Assembly (NCBI GenBank): GCA_022706235.1
Contig: JAKJCY010000011.1
Coordinates: forward strand, 1-48,532
Source of the DNA: Candidatus Hydrogenedentota bacterium
GTDB lineage: Bacteria > Hydrogenedentota > Hydrogenedentia > Hydrogenedentales > CAITNO01
Direction of reading: 5' to 3'
DNA length: 48,532 nucleotides
The notes below the pieces were generated by a model. The model was not told the DNA's origin and did no database searches. It saw only the letters and a list, made by a program, of their open reading frames with translations. Each line of letters starts with the position of its first letter. Position 1 is the first letter of the stretch. Shown here piece after piece: positions 25,828 through 34,808 of the stretch. The position numbers and the translations under genes were made by a program.

Positions 25828-26616
25828 CTATTGTTCCACCTCCAGAACATCCGTCACGCCGGCAAGGCGCTGTCGGACCTGTTTTTCCATGGGCGCAATC
25901 ATAATCCGGGCCAGTTCCAGGGATGGCGCCTTGGCGGTGATGCGTATGCGCACCACGCCGGGTGAGGCCAGGAGGCCGATGGTGGGGTTGGATTGGGTCT
26001 CCATTAAATCACAAATGGCTTGATCTACCCGGGATTCACCCACATTACGGGCGAGGAGGACCCGGTAGTAAATGGTCTCCTGCACGGCGTATTTCCGTTT
26101 GAGATAAGGAATGACCGTTTCCTCGAACATGGCCTGCAGTTCATGGGGTACGCCCGGCATGCATATAATGACGCCCGCGTCTGATTCCGCAAGGATGCCC
26201 GGCGCGGTTCCATTTGAATTGGGGATAGCGGTCGCGCCCCGGGGAAGCATGGCTTGTCGCCGGTTGTTCTCGGTAAGCGGGCGATTGCGGGTTCGGAACC
26301 GTTCCTCAATCGCCTGATACAAGGCTTCATGATATTCCAGCGGTGCATCCAGCACGGTGGCGACGCATTCCCGTGTGATGTCGTCCGCGGTCGGGCCAAG
26401 CCCGCCGCTGCACAGTACGGCGTCGGAACGTTTGAGTCCAAGGCGCAGCGCTTCCACGATGCGTCCGGCATTGTCGCCAACCGTGGTTTTCCAGTACAGA
26501 TCGATACCGGAGGTGGCCAATACGCGGGCCATGTAGGTGGCATTGGTATCGGAGATTTGACCGAGCAGCAGTTCGGTCCCAATCATCAGCAGTTCCGCGC
26601 GCATGGAACCGTGCAT
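25828..26616 (-). CDS. CinA N-terminal-type protein (MoeA/MogA-like fold), single domain
   Basis: The 262-residue protein matches the first domain of CinA (competence/damage-inducible protein A): AELLMIGTELLLGQISDTN at the start, then GGLGPTADDITREC and ICMPGVPHELQAMFEE. That domain hydrolyses ADP-ribose or related pyrophosphates, in some species as part of NAD salvage. The C-terminal nicotinamide-nucleotide amidase domain of full CinA (about 410 residues) is absent. The first ATG has AGGCGG at good spacing. The start lies one base after the stop of the 478-residue unknown gene, so the two are tightly coupled. Confidence 0.87.
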   Translation of the reverse strand: MHGSMRAELLMIGTELLLGQISDTNATYMARVLATSGIDLYWKTTVGDNAGRIVEALRLGLKRSDAVLCSGGLGPTADDITRECVATVLDAPLEYHEALYQAIEERFRTRNRPLTENNRRQAMLPRGATAIPNSNGTAPGILAESDAGVIICMPGVPHELQAMFEETVIPYLKRKYAVQETIYYRVLLARNVGESRVDQAICDLMETQSNPTIGLLASPGVVRIRITAKAPSLELARIMIAPMEKQVRQRLAGVTDVLEVEQ

Positions 26617-26617
26617 C

Positions 26618-28054
26618 TCAACCGCCTGCGGAAATGCGCAGGGTTTTAGCGCCGGTCCGGCCGGATGCTCCGCTTTCGGAATCCGCGCTGAATACCGGGG
26701 TTATCGACGGCAGATGGTCCATCGCTTCCTGCCTCGAATCGCACAAGGAGATGAGATGCATTGAAAGGATAAGCCTCGCGACGCGCTGCTGGCGGTCATT
26801 GTCACATCGGATGCGCAGGCCGTGATTGCAGGCGTGATCCAGCGGTTCAGCGCAAGCTTCGGGACGTTTGGCATCCACGGCCGACCAGGCGAACAGGTCG
26901 ATGACGTTTTTTTGCTGGGCTTCCCGGTTGACGGTCGCGTCGAAATCGAGACTGATGCGGTCGTACACGCCAAGCAGTTTGTCCAGCCAGTGAAAAATCG
27001 CGCGGTATCCCTCGTCATGAATATTGATTTCGATGCGCGCCTCATCTACGGTTTCAAGCGTCTGTTTCACAAGATAATAATCCCGATCTTCATTTTCATC
27101 GGGTACCATGCGCACCCGCAACTTCTCGGTGGGGTCACCGTAGTTGAAACTTTCAAGAATGGTGGCAATGGAAAATTTGGAGCGCGTCAACAGCATGCAC
27201 TCGCTCAGCAAGGAGGCGACCAGCTCGTTGTCCGTGAGCAGCTCATCCAGGTCGGGCAGGGGCGCGAAAATATCGGCACGCCAATCCAGCCACATGTCGT
27301 GAAACAGCCGCACCAGCCCGCCTCCGCATTCACGGCGCGCTTTGGTGTCGCCCAGAACACTCTCGGTGCTCAATTCGCGAAATTGTTCTTCAAACCTGCG
27401 CCGGGTCCTTCGTAACGCCTGATGCTGGAAAAGAAAACGCAGCAACACCAGTCGGTCCATGAGCACATCGAGGGAAGTCTCGGATACATGGCGGTATTCG
27501 CGCAGGGTCCGTTTCCATCGTTCCTGCCAGTCGCGCAGGCGCCGGGCCGCAGCGCTGCGCGGCTCCCGGCGGATTTCTTCGAGGGCGCCCCGGGCCACGC
27601 GGCCCCGCTTTAGATGTTCGGCCACCTGGCGGTTGAACGATGCGGGATCGTCGGCGTGCAGCAACAATTCCTCTGTGTCTGAAGCATAAAAATAAGTACG
27701 GTATAAATCGCTTATGAAAACGTAATTAATGTTGGGCGATTTGGTTTCCTGGATAAGGGCCCGGGTCGTGTGACAGAAATCCAGCCCTTTTTCTATGATG
27801 CCGGACGGCGCTTCCAGAGCACCCGGCAGAAGAAAATAGGTGGCAATGGTGGTTTGCCCGTCGGCGCGCAGCAGGTACGTCAACGCATTCAACTGTTCCG
27901 CTGTTGCCTTGGGGGAAAAGGGAATTGGCAAATCCCAGTCCAGCAAGGCCAGCAATTTCATCACATGCGCGCGCTGTTCCACCTTGGAAGAATCAGCCAG
28001 ACATTCCCACCACGATTCACAGACTTTTGTGATTTCCGAGGCGCTGTTCTGCAT
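26618..28054 (-). CDS. Conserved-looking hypothetical protein upstream of cinA-like gene
   Basis: I do not recognise this 478-residue protein. It is soluble, mainly helical and rich in Arg and Glu, with a middle stretch of basic helices (about 165-240: RLRDWQERWKRTLREYR, then RRTRRRFEEQFREL). A beta-rich N-terminal part (about 35-125) includes IATYFLLPGAL and INYVFISDLYRTYFY. It has no signal peptide, membrane segment, Walker motif or obvious metal site. The N-terminal part vaguely recalls target-recognition or nuclease-linked regions, but I cannot support that. GGAG lies ten bases before the ATG, and the CinA-type start follows its stop by one base. A quiet, AT-rich 589-base region lies upstream. 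Confidence 0.8.
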   Translation of the reverse strand: MQNSASEITKVCESWWECLADSSKVEQRAHVMKLLALLDWDLPIPFSPKATAEQLNALTYLLRADGQTTIATYFLLPGALEAPSGIIEKGLDFCHTTRALIQETKSPNINYVFISDLYRTYFYASDTEELLLHADDPASFNRQVAEHLKRGRVARGALEEIRREPRSAAARRLRDWQERWKRTLREYRHVSETSLDVLMDRLVLLRFLFQHQALRRTRRRFEEQFRELSTESVLGDTKARRECGGGLVRLFHDMWLDWRADIFAPLPDLDELLTDNELVASLLSECMLLTRSKFSIATILESFNYGDPTEKLRVRMVPDENEDRDYYLVKQTLETVDEARIEINIHDEGYRAIFHWLDKLLGVYDRISLDFDATVNREAQQKNVIDLFAWSAVDAKRPEACAEPLDHACNHGLRIRCDNDRQQRVARLILSMHLISLCDSRQEAMDHLPSITPVFSADSESGASGRTGAKTLRISAGG

Positions 28055-28108
28055 CCGCGGTTATCTCCCACGCTAAAACTCTAATCACGCTATTAGTACA
28101 CTAAGAGG

Positions 28109-28178
28109 GTTGTTCAAGCTTTGCCCGCCTTACAGGCCTAATGCACTTTCCTGTAAAGCTACGCAAAGCCTGAACAAC
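28109..28178. repeat. Nested inverted repeat (70-base hairpin)
   Basis: Outer arms GTTGTTCAAGCTTTGC (28109-28124) and GCAAAGCCTGAACAAC (28163-28178) pair with one mismatch. Inner arms TTACAGG (28130-28136) and CCTGTAA (28150-28156) pair perfectly. No T run follows, so it may be a mobile palindrome or a regulatory fold in the leader of the minus-strand unknown gene. Confidence 0.55.
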
Positions 28179-28365
28179 GATTTGAGGGTCAGTGCCATTT
28201 CAGGCGATCTGTTGCCGGCGTGGCAACAAAATCTGCGTTAGCAAAATATTCTTGTTGATACTACACTACATATTGCATTAGTTTGTACTATATCATATAC
28301 ATTTTGTGTTCAAAAATCAAGAAAAATTTTGGTGAATGCCAGATTTAAACCGTTTCCGTTAATAG

Positions 28366-28380
28366 GTTCACGTGGTGAAC
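28366..28380. promoter_or_regulatory. Palindrome GTTCAC-GTG-GTGAAC, possible operator
   Basis: Two 6-base arms are perfectly inverted around a 3-base spacer inside AT-rich non-coding DNA. The size fits a dimeric repressor site. No regulator gene is adjacent, and such a palindrome can occur by chance. Confidence 0.25.
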
Positions 28381-28643
28381 GATTATTGTTTAGTTTTGTA
28401 CGGTTTCGCGGAGAAGAGACTCTGGCATGCCGCCCCTGGGGGAAGGAAATCCATTTGCACCCGGATTATTAACTTTTTCGCACCTGTCTCCTCGCCAACA
28501 AAAAGGCTTCAAGCGTGATATACCGCGCCCCCGCACGGTTACGATTCAGGTCTCTTTATCAGACAGCCCCCAACAAAACATTCAAAGGAAGCGTCATTCG
28601 AAAAAATACCATTCCAATTGAGTGACTTGGTGTACAGACACGG

Positions 28644-30026
28644 TTATTCCAATTCCCAACCCTTTCTAGAGGGTGGATTGACCAGGCGGTTGGCTTCGTC
28701 ATGGTTGGTGAAACGAAGATTTTTTGCATCCCATTCGAGTTTGCAGTCTTTAAAGCGCATGGCGAGTACGCCGAGCAAAACCATTTCAGTGAGAGGACCG
28801 CCATAGTCGAAATTTGCGCTTGCGGATTCTGCGCCTTCTTTGCAGGCGCGAATCCAGTCTTGTTCGTGGGCGTTGTCGCGTTGGGGCATGCGGCGCAATA
28901 CTTTGGGCGGCCGGTCAAAAGCGCGTACCCTTTCCTTTGGAAGAAATACCAAACCGCCGGCGCCATGAGAACCGTGCACGGCAATACCTTCATCGCCGAC
29001 AAGGATGGCTCCGTTATTATCCAGCTGCCGGCCGGCTTCAAAGAGTTCCGGGACCGGAGGTTTCAGGCGGCCGTCGTACCAGGTCAGTGAAACCGGCGGC
29101 ATGTCTCCACGCGCGGGAAACTGGTAGCGGACAATGGAAGCGCGTGGAAACGTTTCCCCGCCGACTTCCGGGTCGTAATGGGTGGTTGTGGCCTGCACGC
29201 TTGCGGGTTGTCCCAGGTCCAGCGCCCAGAAGGCCGGGTCCAGGATATGACAGCCCATATCCCCCAAGGGCCCTGTTCCAAAATCCCAGAAGCCGCGCCA
29301 GGTAGTGGGATGATAGATGGGGTGATAGGGGCGGTGGGCTGCCGGGCCCAGCCATAACTCCCAGTCCAGGCCGTCCGGAACCGGCGGCGTGTCTTCCGGG
29401 CGTTTCATAATGGGAAAGTCGGACCAGGGGTCGCCACCCACGGGACGATCACTCCAGGCATGCACTTCGCGCACCTTGCCAATGATTCCCGCCTGAATCC
29501 ACTCCCGCAGGCGCCGTATGGGCTCGGAGGAATGCCCCTGGTTGCCCATCTGTGTCTGAACGCCGGTTTCACGGGCAACCTCGGTGAGGCGGCGCACTTC
29601 ATACAGGCTGTGTGCCAGCGGCTTCTGACAATATAGATGTTTTCCGGCGCGCATGGCCGTCATGGCGGCTGCGGCATGGGTATGATCAGGAGTTGCCACA
29701 ATCACCGCATCAAAGGTATCGCCTGCCTTATCAAACATCTCGCGAAAATCACGAAAGCGTTTGGCGTCAGGATATGCGGCATAGGTCCGGGCGGCGACCA
29801 TGTCATCCACATCGCACAACGCGACAATGTTTTCCGTCGCGCAGGCGTCAATATTGGCGCGGCCCATGCCGCCAATCCCGATGGCGGCGATATTGAGCCG
29901 TTCATTGGGAGAAACCCGCCCGGGAACGACCTGTGCCGTATTGGCGCGGACGGCATGGGAAGTGAATACCGTTCCGGCTCCGGCGACGGTCAGAAACGCA
30001 CGTCGTGTCAAGTTTTCTTTGTTCAT
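28644..30026 (-). CDS. Tat-exported Gfo/Idh/MocA family oxidoreductase (second)
   Basis: The 460-residue protein has a twin-arginine signal (LTRRAFLTVAG), a Rossmann segment AAIGIGGMGRANIDA and a C-terminal domain with WDFGTGPLGDMGCHILD, typical of exported planctomycete-type Gfo/Idh/MocA enzymes. At the usual EKP catalytic position it reads QKP (134-136, YCQKPLAHS). The other copy in the window keeps EKP. Probable role: redox-assisted modification or cleavage of a sugar outside the cytoplasm. AAAGGAG precedes the ATG. It lies downstream of the beta-helix and glycosidase-like genes on the same strand, with a 203-base gap that could hold a separate promoter. Confidence 0.9.
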   Translation of the reverse strand: MNKENLTRRAFLTVAGAGTVFTSHAVRANTAQVVPGRVSPNERLNIAAIGIGGMGRANIDACATENIVALCDVDDMVAARTYAAYPDAKRFRDFREMFDKAGDTFDAVIVATPDHTHAAAAMTAMRAGKHLYCQKPLAHSLYEVRRLTEVARETGVQTQMGNQGHSSEPIRRLREWIQAGIIGKVREVHAWSDRPVGGDPWSDFPIMKRPEDTPPVPDGLDWELWLGPAAHRPYHPIYHPTTWRGFWDFGTGPLGDMGCHILDPAFWALDLGQPASVQATTTHYDPEVGGETFPRASIVRYQFPARGDMPPVSLTWYDGRLKPPVPELFEAGRQLDNNGAILVGDEGIAVHGSHGAGGLVFLPKERVRAFDRPPKVLRRMPQRDNAHEQDWIRACKEGAESASANFDYGGPLTEMVLLGVLAMRFKDCKLEWDAKNLRFTNHDEANRLVNPPSRKGWELE

Positions 30027-30229
30027 CGCTCCGCTCCTTTCAAAGCAGCCTGATTCCGCAGTGCACTTGCATTGAATCGTTCACGTAATGCCGCAAAAAA
30101 GAAGATATTTTCCTTGTTCCCTCCCTGAGAGGAAAAACAGGCTGTGCCCACTTTTATTCGCACCCTGCCAAACCGGGTTTCAAGCGCCCTCCGTTTTGTC
30201 AGGGTCAAACGGGTCTTCCCGCTGTTTTA

Positions 30230-31567
30230 TCAGGGACGGGCCTGCGCGCCTGCCGCCGCAGTCAACGGCTTCACTTCCAGCGGGCAGTCCGTACTTTCCA
30301 GCGAGATTTCAGCACGGGGTTCTCCCGGCCCTTCACGCAGGATCAGGCCCCGGATGGCGTGGGCGCCCTTGTTTCCCTGGTCTTCTTCTGTCTTCAATAC
30401 CGGCCGGTCGTACGCATCGAACACCGCACAATTTTCGAATGTGATGCCGCCGTGTCTTGTCGTAATACTTTCCCGCATAAGGGTGATGAGGAGGGGGGAT
30501 GCTTTCTCATGGATGCGAGCCGTATGGCGCCATTTGCAGTTGACAAACCGCACTTCGGCTGCCGCGGCGGATTTATCATAGACAAAAGCGCCGCCATTGC
30601 GCGTGTTCTCTACCGTACAATTCCGGAACTCAATATAGCCACCCGGACCGTCATCGCCTATGGCGCCCACGCCGATACCCTGGTCCCGGCCATGCCGGAC
30701 ATGGCAGTTTTCAAAAAGGATAGACACGGGCTCCGAGCTGCGGCGCAGTGGTTTCAAATATACCAGTATTCCCGCGCCGCTGTTGCCGAAAAAGGTGCAG
30801 TTACGGACGGTCACATTTACCATCTTCTCATTTTCCCGGTTGGGTTCCAGGTCAATGCCCGCCTGCGGGGCCGTGCCGCTTGTACCCGCTAAAACGCAGT
30901 TCTCTACCAGCAGGTTTACCGCGCTGATGACGCTTATGCCCTGGCGGTAGTGGTTACGGCAGGTCACATCCCGAATGAGGACGTCTTTACAGAAGGGCTG
31001 CCGGTCTGTCGCGCCGAGGTAAATGCCGTCACCACCGCTGCTCTCCAGCGTGAGGCCTTCGATGCGGATATTGGTACAGCCGGAAAAGTCGAGGGTCATG
31101 CGCCATTCCGCCTTTTCATAGGCGTCGCTTTGATAATCCGCTTTGCGCATGCGCATGCGCGCGTTGTAGCCGCGCAAGGTTATGTTTTCACATTCGGTGG
31201 CGGAAAACAGGCTGTCGCCTTTGCCCTTGAAGGCATCTTTTTTCGCGAGGATCTCCACTCCCGGCTCCAATTCCAGTTCCAGGTTGCTGCGCAAAACTAC
31301 CGGCCGGATCACCCACGGCGCGCCCATATACGGCACCAGCAGCCGGGATACACCGGAATCAATGGCCTGCTGCAGGGTGTCCGTGGCGTCTTCGGGGTCG
31401 AACCCCCACCAAGCCGCGCTCGCCGTGTCCCGCGCGCCGGCAGCCGCTTCCGCGGCTGCTTGCGGACAGGGTACCGTCAGGGGGATTTTTTCCTCTTCCG
31501 CAAATCCAGCGGCCATTACGGCACACCACATCGTCAACAGGTAATACGGCAGGCGCTTTCTTGTCAT
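30230..31567 (-). CDS. Secreted right-handed parallel beta-helix protein
   Basis: The 445-residue protein has a signal peptide (about 1-23, ending MAAGFAEEE) and then repeated strand turns such as NITLRGYN, NIRIEGLTLESSGGDGIYLG, LLVENCVLAG and VTVRNCTFFGNSGAGILV. This is the right-handed beta-helix fold of pectate lyases, polygalacturonases and alginate epimerase-like proteins. GDGIYLG resembles the acidic loops of such enzymes, but a definite active site is not identifiable. AAAGGA is well placed. It follows the glycosidase-like gene by 32 bases, so both probably act on the same polysaccharide. Confidence 0.82.
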   Translation of the reverse strand: MTRKRLPYYLLTMWCAVMAAGFAEEEKIPLTVPCPQAAAEAAAGARDTASAAWWGFDPEDATDTLQQAIDSGVSRLLVPYMGAPWVIRPVVLRSNLELELEPGVEILAKKDAFKGKGDSLFSATECENITLRGYNARMRMRKADYQSDAYEKAEWRMTLDFSGCTNIRIEGLTLESSGGDGIYLGATDRQPFCKDVLIRDVTCRNHYRQGISVISAVNLLVENCVLAGTSGTAPQAGIDLEPNRENEKMVNVTVRNCTFFGNSGAGILVYLKPLRRSSEPVSILFENCHVRHGRDQGIGVGAIGDDGPGGYIEFRNCTVENTRNGGAFVYDKSAAAAEVRFVNCKWRHTARIHEKASPLLITLMRESITTRHGGITFENCAVFDAYDRPVLKTEEDQGNKGAHAIRGLILREGPGEPRAEISLESTDCPLEVKPLTAAAGAQARP

Positions 31568-31599
31568 GATATATCCTTTTCGATGCGCACCGAACCGGG

Positions 31600-33021
31600 T
31601 CAGGGCCGGCTAAGCGGTTCCAGTATCTGGACGGACTGGGGCGTCATCTGGAGGGAAAGGACGCCGTCTTGTATCTCTGCCTCGTCTCCGGAGATGCGGT
31701 CCCGGTACTTTGTACCATTCAGGGACTTCAGCCCGCGCAGGTCGCAGGCCAGCGGGTTGGTCCATTCATTGACGACGAACAGCCACGGCGCACCATCCGA
31801 CGTTTTGGCCAGCACGGTAGCCGCCCGGTCCACCGACCCATAGGTGGGTTGGTAGGAAACGGTGATGTCCAGCACGGCATCCGGCGCAGCCAGCACCGGT
31901 TGCAGGTCGCGCAGTTCCGATACAAAGGCCAGAAGCTCGCCGTAAAAGGTAGAGTCCTTTTTCACGGCATGGGAACCCCAGTACAGGATGCCGCGCGCGC
32001 CGTGTACAATGGCGTCAAAGGCCATGTATCGCGTTTCCTCCAGGGTGGGCGGGCGCAGTTCCTTTCTTACGTCCTCCGGTTTGTCCGGCTGGATGTCGCC
32101 CCAGCCGAAGCCTTGCAGCACCATCCACACAGGTTTGCCCGGGGCGGCCTGGGCCATGCGCCGGGTATAATCGCCCACGCACGACATGCTGCGGTTCGAT
32201 AAGTCCGAATGGCCGACCTTTTCATTCACGGGCACCGGGTAAATATCGCAGCCCACAATGTCGGCGGCCTCGTTGAACGCGGCCAATTGTTCGATTTGAT
32301 TGCGCGGCGCATGGTTCATCCATACGGGCCGACCGGCCAGTGCCTTCAACAGGGCATATCCCTCCCGCATGCCGCCGCACATCTTGGCGGCGCGCTCGGG
32401 GGCGTTGCCCAGGCCGTATCCCGGCCGGGGCGCTTCGAGTCCCATCTGGCGCCACAGGTCGTCGGAAAGCGCCTCGGCTTCGGCGTAATTGCCTTTGTGA
32501 TAAAGGGCGTCGACCTGTGCCCGCTGCGCCTGTAATTTCCCGCGGGCCGACTCATCGGTAAGGGCGTTGATGTGCTTGTGTTGTTCGGCGGGCTCGGCGC
32601 TCCGGCGCCACATCTGCGCTTCATACCAGCAATTCCACAGGGCCTCGTCGGGTACTTCCCAGACCAGCATGGCCGGGTGTGCGTTGAGGGTGTTGTTCAT
32701 GGATTGCAGGTCGCCACGGCGGGCGTCCGTATCTTCGGACAAGTCAATTGCCGCGCCCGTGTTGACCCAGGCGTATACCCCGTGCCGCTGCAGCCGGTCA
32801 AGGGCGGTACTGTCGGCGCTGGACCGGACCAGGTTAAAACCCGCTTGCGCTGCGCGCGCCAGTTCGGCGTCTTCCGCCGGGTTCTCATAAAGACCCACTA
32901 CGAAGACCCGGGCGCCGTTAACGTTCAGCATACCGTCCGCTTCCACGGTGACTTCCGCCGCGAGGGCGCCGTTACACACAGCCAAAAGAAATAGCACTAC
33001 TGCAACAGATATCTTTTTCAT
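31600..33021 (-). CDS. Secreted glycosidase-like TIM-barrel protein
   Basis: The 473-residue protein has a clear signal peptide (KKISVAVVLFLLAVCNGALA). The body has a barrel-like pattern: a start like beta-galactosidases (GMLNVNGARVFVVGLYENP), then LVWEVPDEALW with a candidate acid/base Glu, MNHAPRNQ, DIVGCDIYPVP and ILYWGSHAV. It ends with a small beta domain. This fits glycoside hydrolase clan A in outline; the family is not assigned. The frame is open to a TTG at 33027, but the ATG at 33021 is more natural. It is first in a two-gene unit with the beta-helix protein and divergent from hldE. Confidence 0.7.
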   Translation of the reverse strand: MKKISVAVVLFLLAVCNGALAAEVTVEADGMLNVNGARVFVVGLYENPAEDAELARAAQAGFNLVRSSADSTALDRLQRHGVYAWVNTGAAIDLSEDTDARRGDLQSMNNTLNAHPAMLVWEVPDEALWNCWYEAQMWRRSAEPAEQHKHINALTDESARGKLQAQRAQVDALYHKGNYAEAEALSDDLWRQMGLEAPRPGYGLGNAPERAAKMCGGMREGYALLKALAGRPVWMNHAPRNQIEQLAAFNEAADIVGCDIYPVPVNEKVGHSDLSNRSMSCVGDYTRRMAQAAPGKPVWMVLQGFGWGDIQPDKPEDVRKELRPPTLEETRYMAFDAIVHGARGILYWGSHAVKKDSTFYGELLAFVSELRDLQPVLAAPDAVLDITVSYQPTYGSVDRAATVLAKTSDGAPWLFVVNEWTNPLACDLRGLKSLNGTKYRDRISGDEAEIQDGVLSLQMTPQSVQILEPLSRP

Positions 33022-33185
33022 AAGCAAGCTTTCTTTTTCGTTGTTACGTGGGATTAGAGTGGAATAAAAGGAACTTATGCGGTTTCATCGCTTCCCGGTA
33101 AAGGTATCACGGTATTAGGACGAGGTTCAACAGATTCCTGCAAATTCATCCTAAAGCGGCAATTGTGATACACTTGCCTCCATTA

Positions 33186-33203
33186 TCCGGATTCGATTCC
33201 GGA
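33186..33203. promoter_or_regulatory. TCCGGA-N6-TCCGGA repeat before hldE
   Basis: Two copies of the self-complementary hexamer TCCGGA are separated by TTCGAT, giving an almost symmetric 18-base site 40 bases before the hldE start. It lies in the 221-base divergent gap and could be an operator or hairpin. This is pattern only. Confidence 0.25.
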
Positions 33204-33242
33204 CATCACAAATGGGTTTCTTAACAACTTTCAATCAATGGG

Positions 33243-34730
33243 ATGGCATGCATCATGGATACGCCGTATTATCTCGATTTATTGGAAAAGTTCAAATCAG
33301 TGCGGATTATGGCGATAGGGGATATTTACCTCGATGAGTATGTGCACGGAGCGGTGACGGAAATCAGCCTGGAAGCGCCCATCCCTGTCTTTGAGGTCCA
33401 TGAGAAACGCTATAATCCTGGCGCATCCGGCAATGCCGCCTGCAACGCCGCCGCCCTGGGCGGCCGGGTATATATGGTTGGCGTTGTAGGCGCCGATGTG
33501 AATGCCGGCATTATCCGGCGGGAATTTGAAGCGCGCAACGTGGATGTTTCCGGCCTGGTGGAAGACCCCGCCCGGTCCACGAATACTTACGGGAAGTGGC
33601 GCGCGGGCGGACACAACATCCCGAGTCAGGAAATTCTGCGTACCGACACGCCACGGCCGAAAATGATTTCTGGGGATGTGGAAGGCCGAGTTATCGAGCA
33701 AATCCGCGCGCTGGCGCCCCAAGTGGACGCGATAATGATAGGTGACCAGGTTTCCGCCACTATTTCGGAACGGGTGCTCGATGTTATTTTGGAGTGTGCC
33801 TCAAAGTATAGCCTGATAACGGTGGCCGACTCCCGCGCCCGGGCCGGCTTTTTCAAAGGGGTGACCCTGGTAACGCCCAACGACAAGGAGGCGGGCCTGG
33901 CCGCGGGTGTGGAAGTGACGGACCAGGCTTCCCTGGAACAGGCCGGCAAATTCCTGCTCGGCCGCGCCCAAAATGTCCTGATTACTCTGGGTCCCGACGG
34001 TATTGCCTGTTTCGCGGCTGATGGCCGTATGGAAAAAGTACCCATTCGGCCGGTTGCCGTGCGGGATGTGACCGGTGCAGGCGATACGGTGACCGCAGCC
34101 GCCACATTGACCTTGGTGGCGGGGGGCTCCCTTTATGACGCGGCTTATCTGGGCAACCTTGCCGCGGGTATTGCCGTTACCCAGACCGGGGTTGTTACGG
34201 TTGCCAATGCCGAGGTTTGCGACGCCCTGATAGAGGGGGATACGCCTGCCACGGACAAGGTGAAAACGCTGGAGCAGCTGCAGGCTCTGATAAAGCGGTT
34301 GAAGCGGGAAGGCAAACGCGTGGTGTGGACCAACGGCTGCTTTGATATCCTCCATGTCGGCCATATCATGTATTTACAGGAGGCGCGTAAGGAAGGGGAC
34401 GTAATGATTGTCGGCCTGAACAGCGACGCTTCGGTGAAGAAGAACAAGGGGGCCGACCGTCCGGTGGTAAGCGAGCGTGACCGTGCCCAGGTGCTTTCCG
34501 CCCTGGAATGTGTGGATTATATTGTCATATTTGATGATAAAACGCCCCTGCCCCTGCTCGAAACCCTGCAGCCGGACATCTATGCCAAGGGCGGCGACTA
34601 TACCATGGACACCATCGTGCAGGAGGAGCGGCGGTTGGTGGAGTCTTACGGGGGGCGTATTGCCATCATCCCTGGCCGGGAAGGCCAGTCCACCACCTAC
34701 ATCATCAATAAGATTGCCGGGAAGTCCTGA
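33243..34730 (+). CDS. hldE: Bifunctional heptose-7-phosphate kinase / heptose-1-phosphate adenylyltransferase
   Basis: The 495-residue protein has both halves of HldE. The N-terminal PfkB-type kinase shows NPGASGNAACNAAALGG for sugar binding and catalytic Asp281 in TGAGDTVTAA. The C-terminal nucleotidyltransferase has TNGCFDILHVGHIMYL with HVGH at 371-374. It converts D-glycero-D-manno-heptose 7-phosphate to the bisphosphate and later couples heptose 1-phosphate to ADP for lipopolysaccharide core synthesis, in the cytoplasm. Length is near the E. coli enzyme (477). The ATG at 33255 is an alternative start. The bisphosphate phosphatase (gmhB) and isomerase (gmhA) are not in this window. Confidence 0.93.
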   Translation: MACIMDTPYYLDLLEKFKSVRIMAIGDIYLDEYVHGAVTEISLEAPIPVFEVHEKRYNPGASGNAACNAAALGGRVYMVGVVGADVNAGIIRREFEARNVDVSGLVEDPARSTNTYGKWRAGGHNIPSQEILRTDTPRPKMISGDVEGRVIEQIRALAPQVDAIMIGDQVSATISERVLDVILECASKYSLITVADSRARAGFFKGVTLVTPNDKEAGLAAGVEVTDQASLEQAGKFLLGRAQNVLITLGPDGIACFAADGRMEKVPIRPVAVRDVTGAGDTVTAAATLTLVAGGSLYDAAYLGNLAAGIAVTQTGVVTVANAEVCDALIEGDTPATDKVKTLEQLQALIKRLKREGKRVVWTNGCFDILHVGHIMYLQEARKEGDVMIVGLNSDASVKKNKGADRPVVSERDRAQVLSALECVDYIVIFDDKTPLPLLETLQPDIYAKGGDYTMDTIVQEERRLVESYGGRIAIIPGREGQSTTYIINKIAGKS

Positions 34731-34741
34731 ACAGCGGGGGC

Positions 34742-34773
34742 GCCCGGAGGTCTTGGCCGGGGGCAAATTTTTC
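34742..34773 (+). terminator. Possible intrinsic terminator after hldE
   Basis: GCCCGG (34742-34747) can pair with CCGGGGGC (34757-34764), and AAATTTTTC follows. The stem is short and the T run has only five residues, so termination may be weak. It sits 12 bases after the hldE stop and immediately before a promoter-like pair. Confidence 0.35.
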
Positions 34774-34802
34774 TTGCATCCGGCGGTTTATTTTTGTATA
34801 CT
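34774..34802 (+). promoter_or_regulatory. Sigma-70-like promoter for the rlpA-like gene leader
   Basis: TTGCAT (34774-34779) and TATACT (34797-34802) are separated by exactly 17 bases, the best -35/-10 pair noticed in the window. Transcription would begin near 34809 and run through a leader of about 240 bases to the start at 35046. Confidence 0.6.
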
Positions 34803-34808
34803 AACCGT

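Larger units (their letters stand above)
28055..28643. other. 589-base AT-rich intergenic region with hairpin and palindrome
   Basis: No gene is supported. Base composition from 28240 to 28400 is clearly more AT-rich than the genes around it. It contains a large nested hairpin (28109-28178), a short palindrome (28366-28380) and no clear promoter hexamer pair. The minus-strand gene at 26618-28054 must start its transcript here. Confidence 0.5.
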
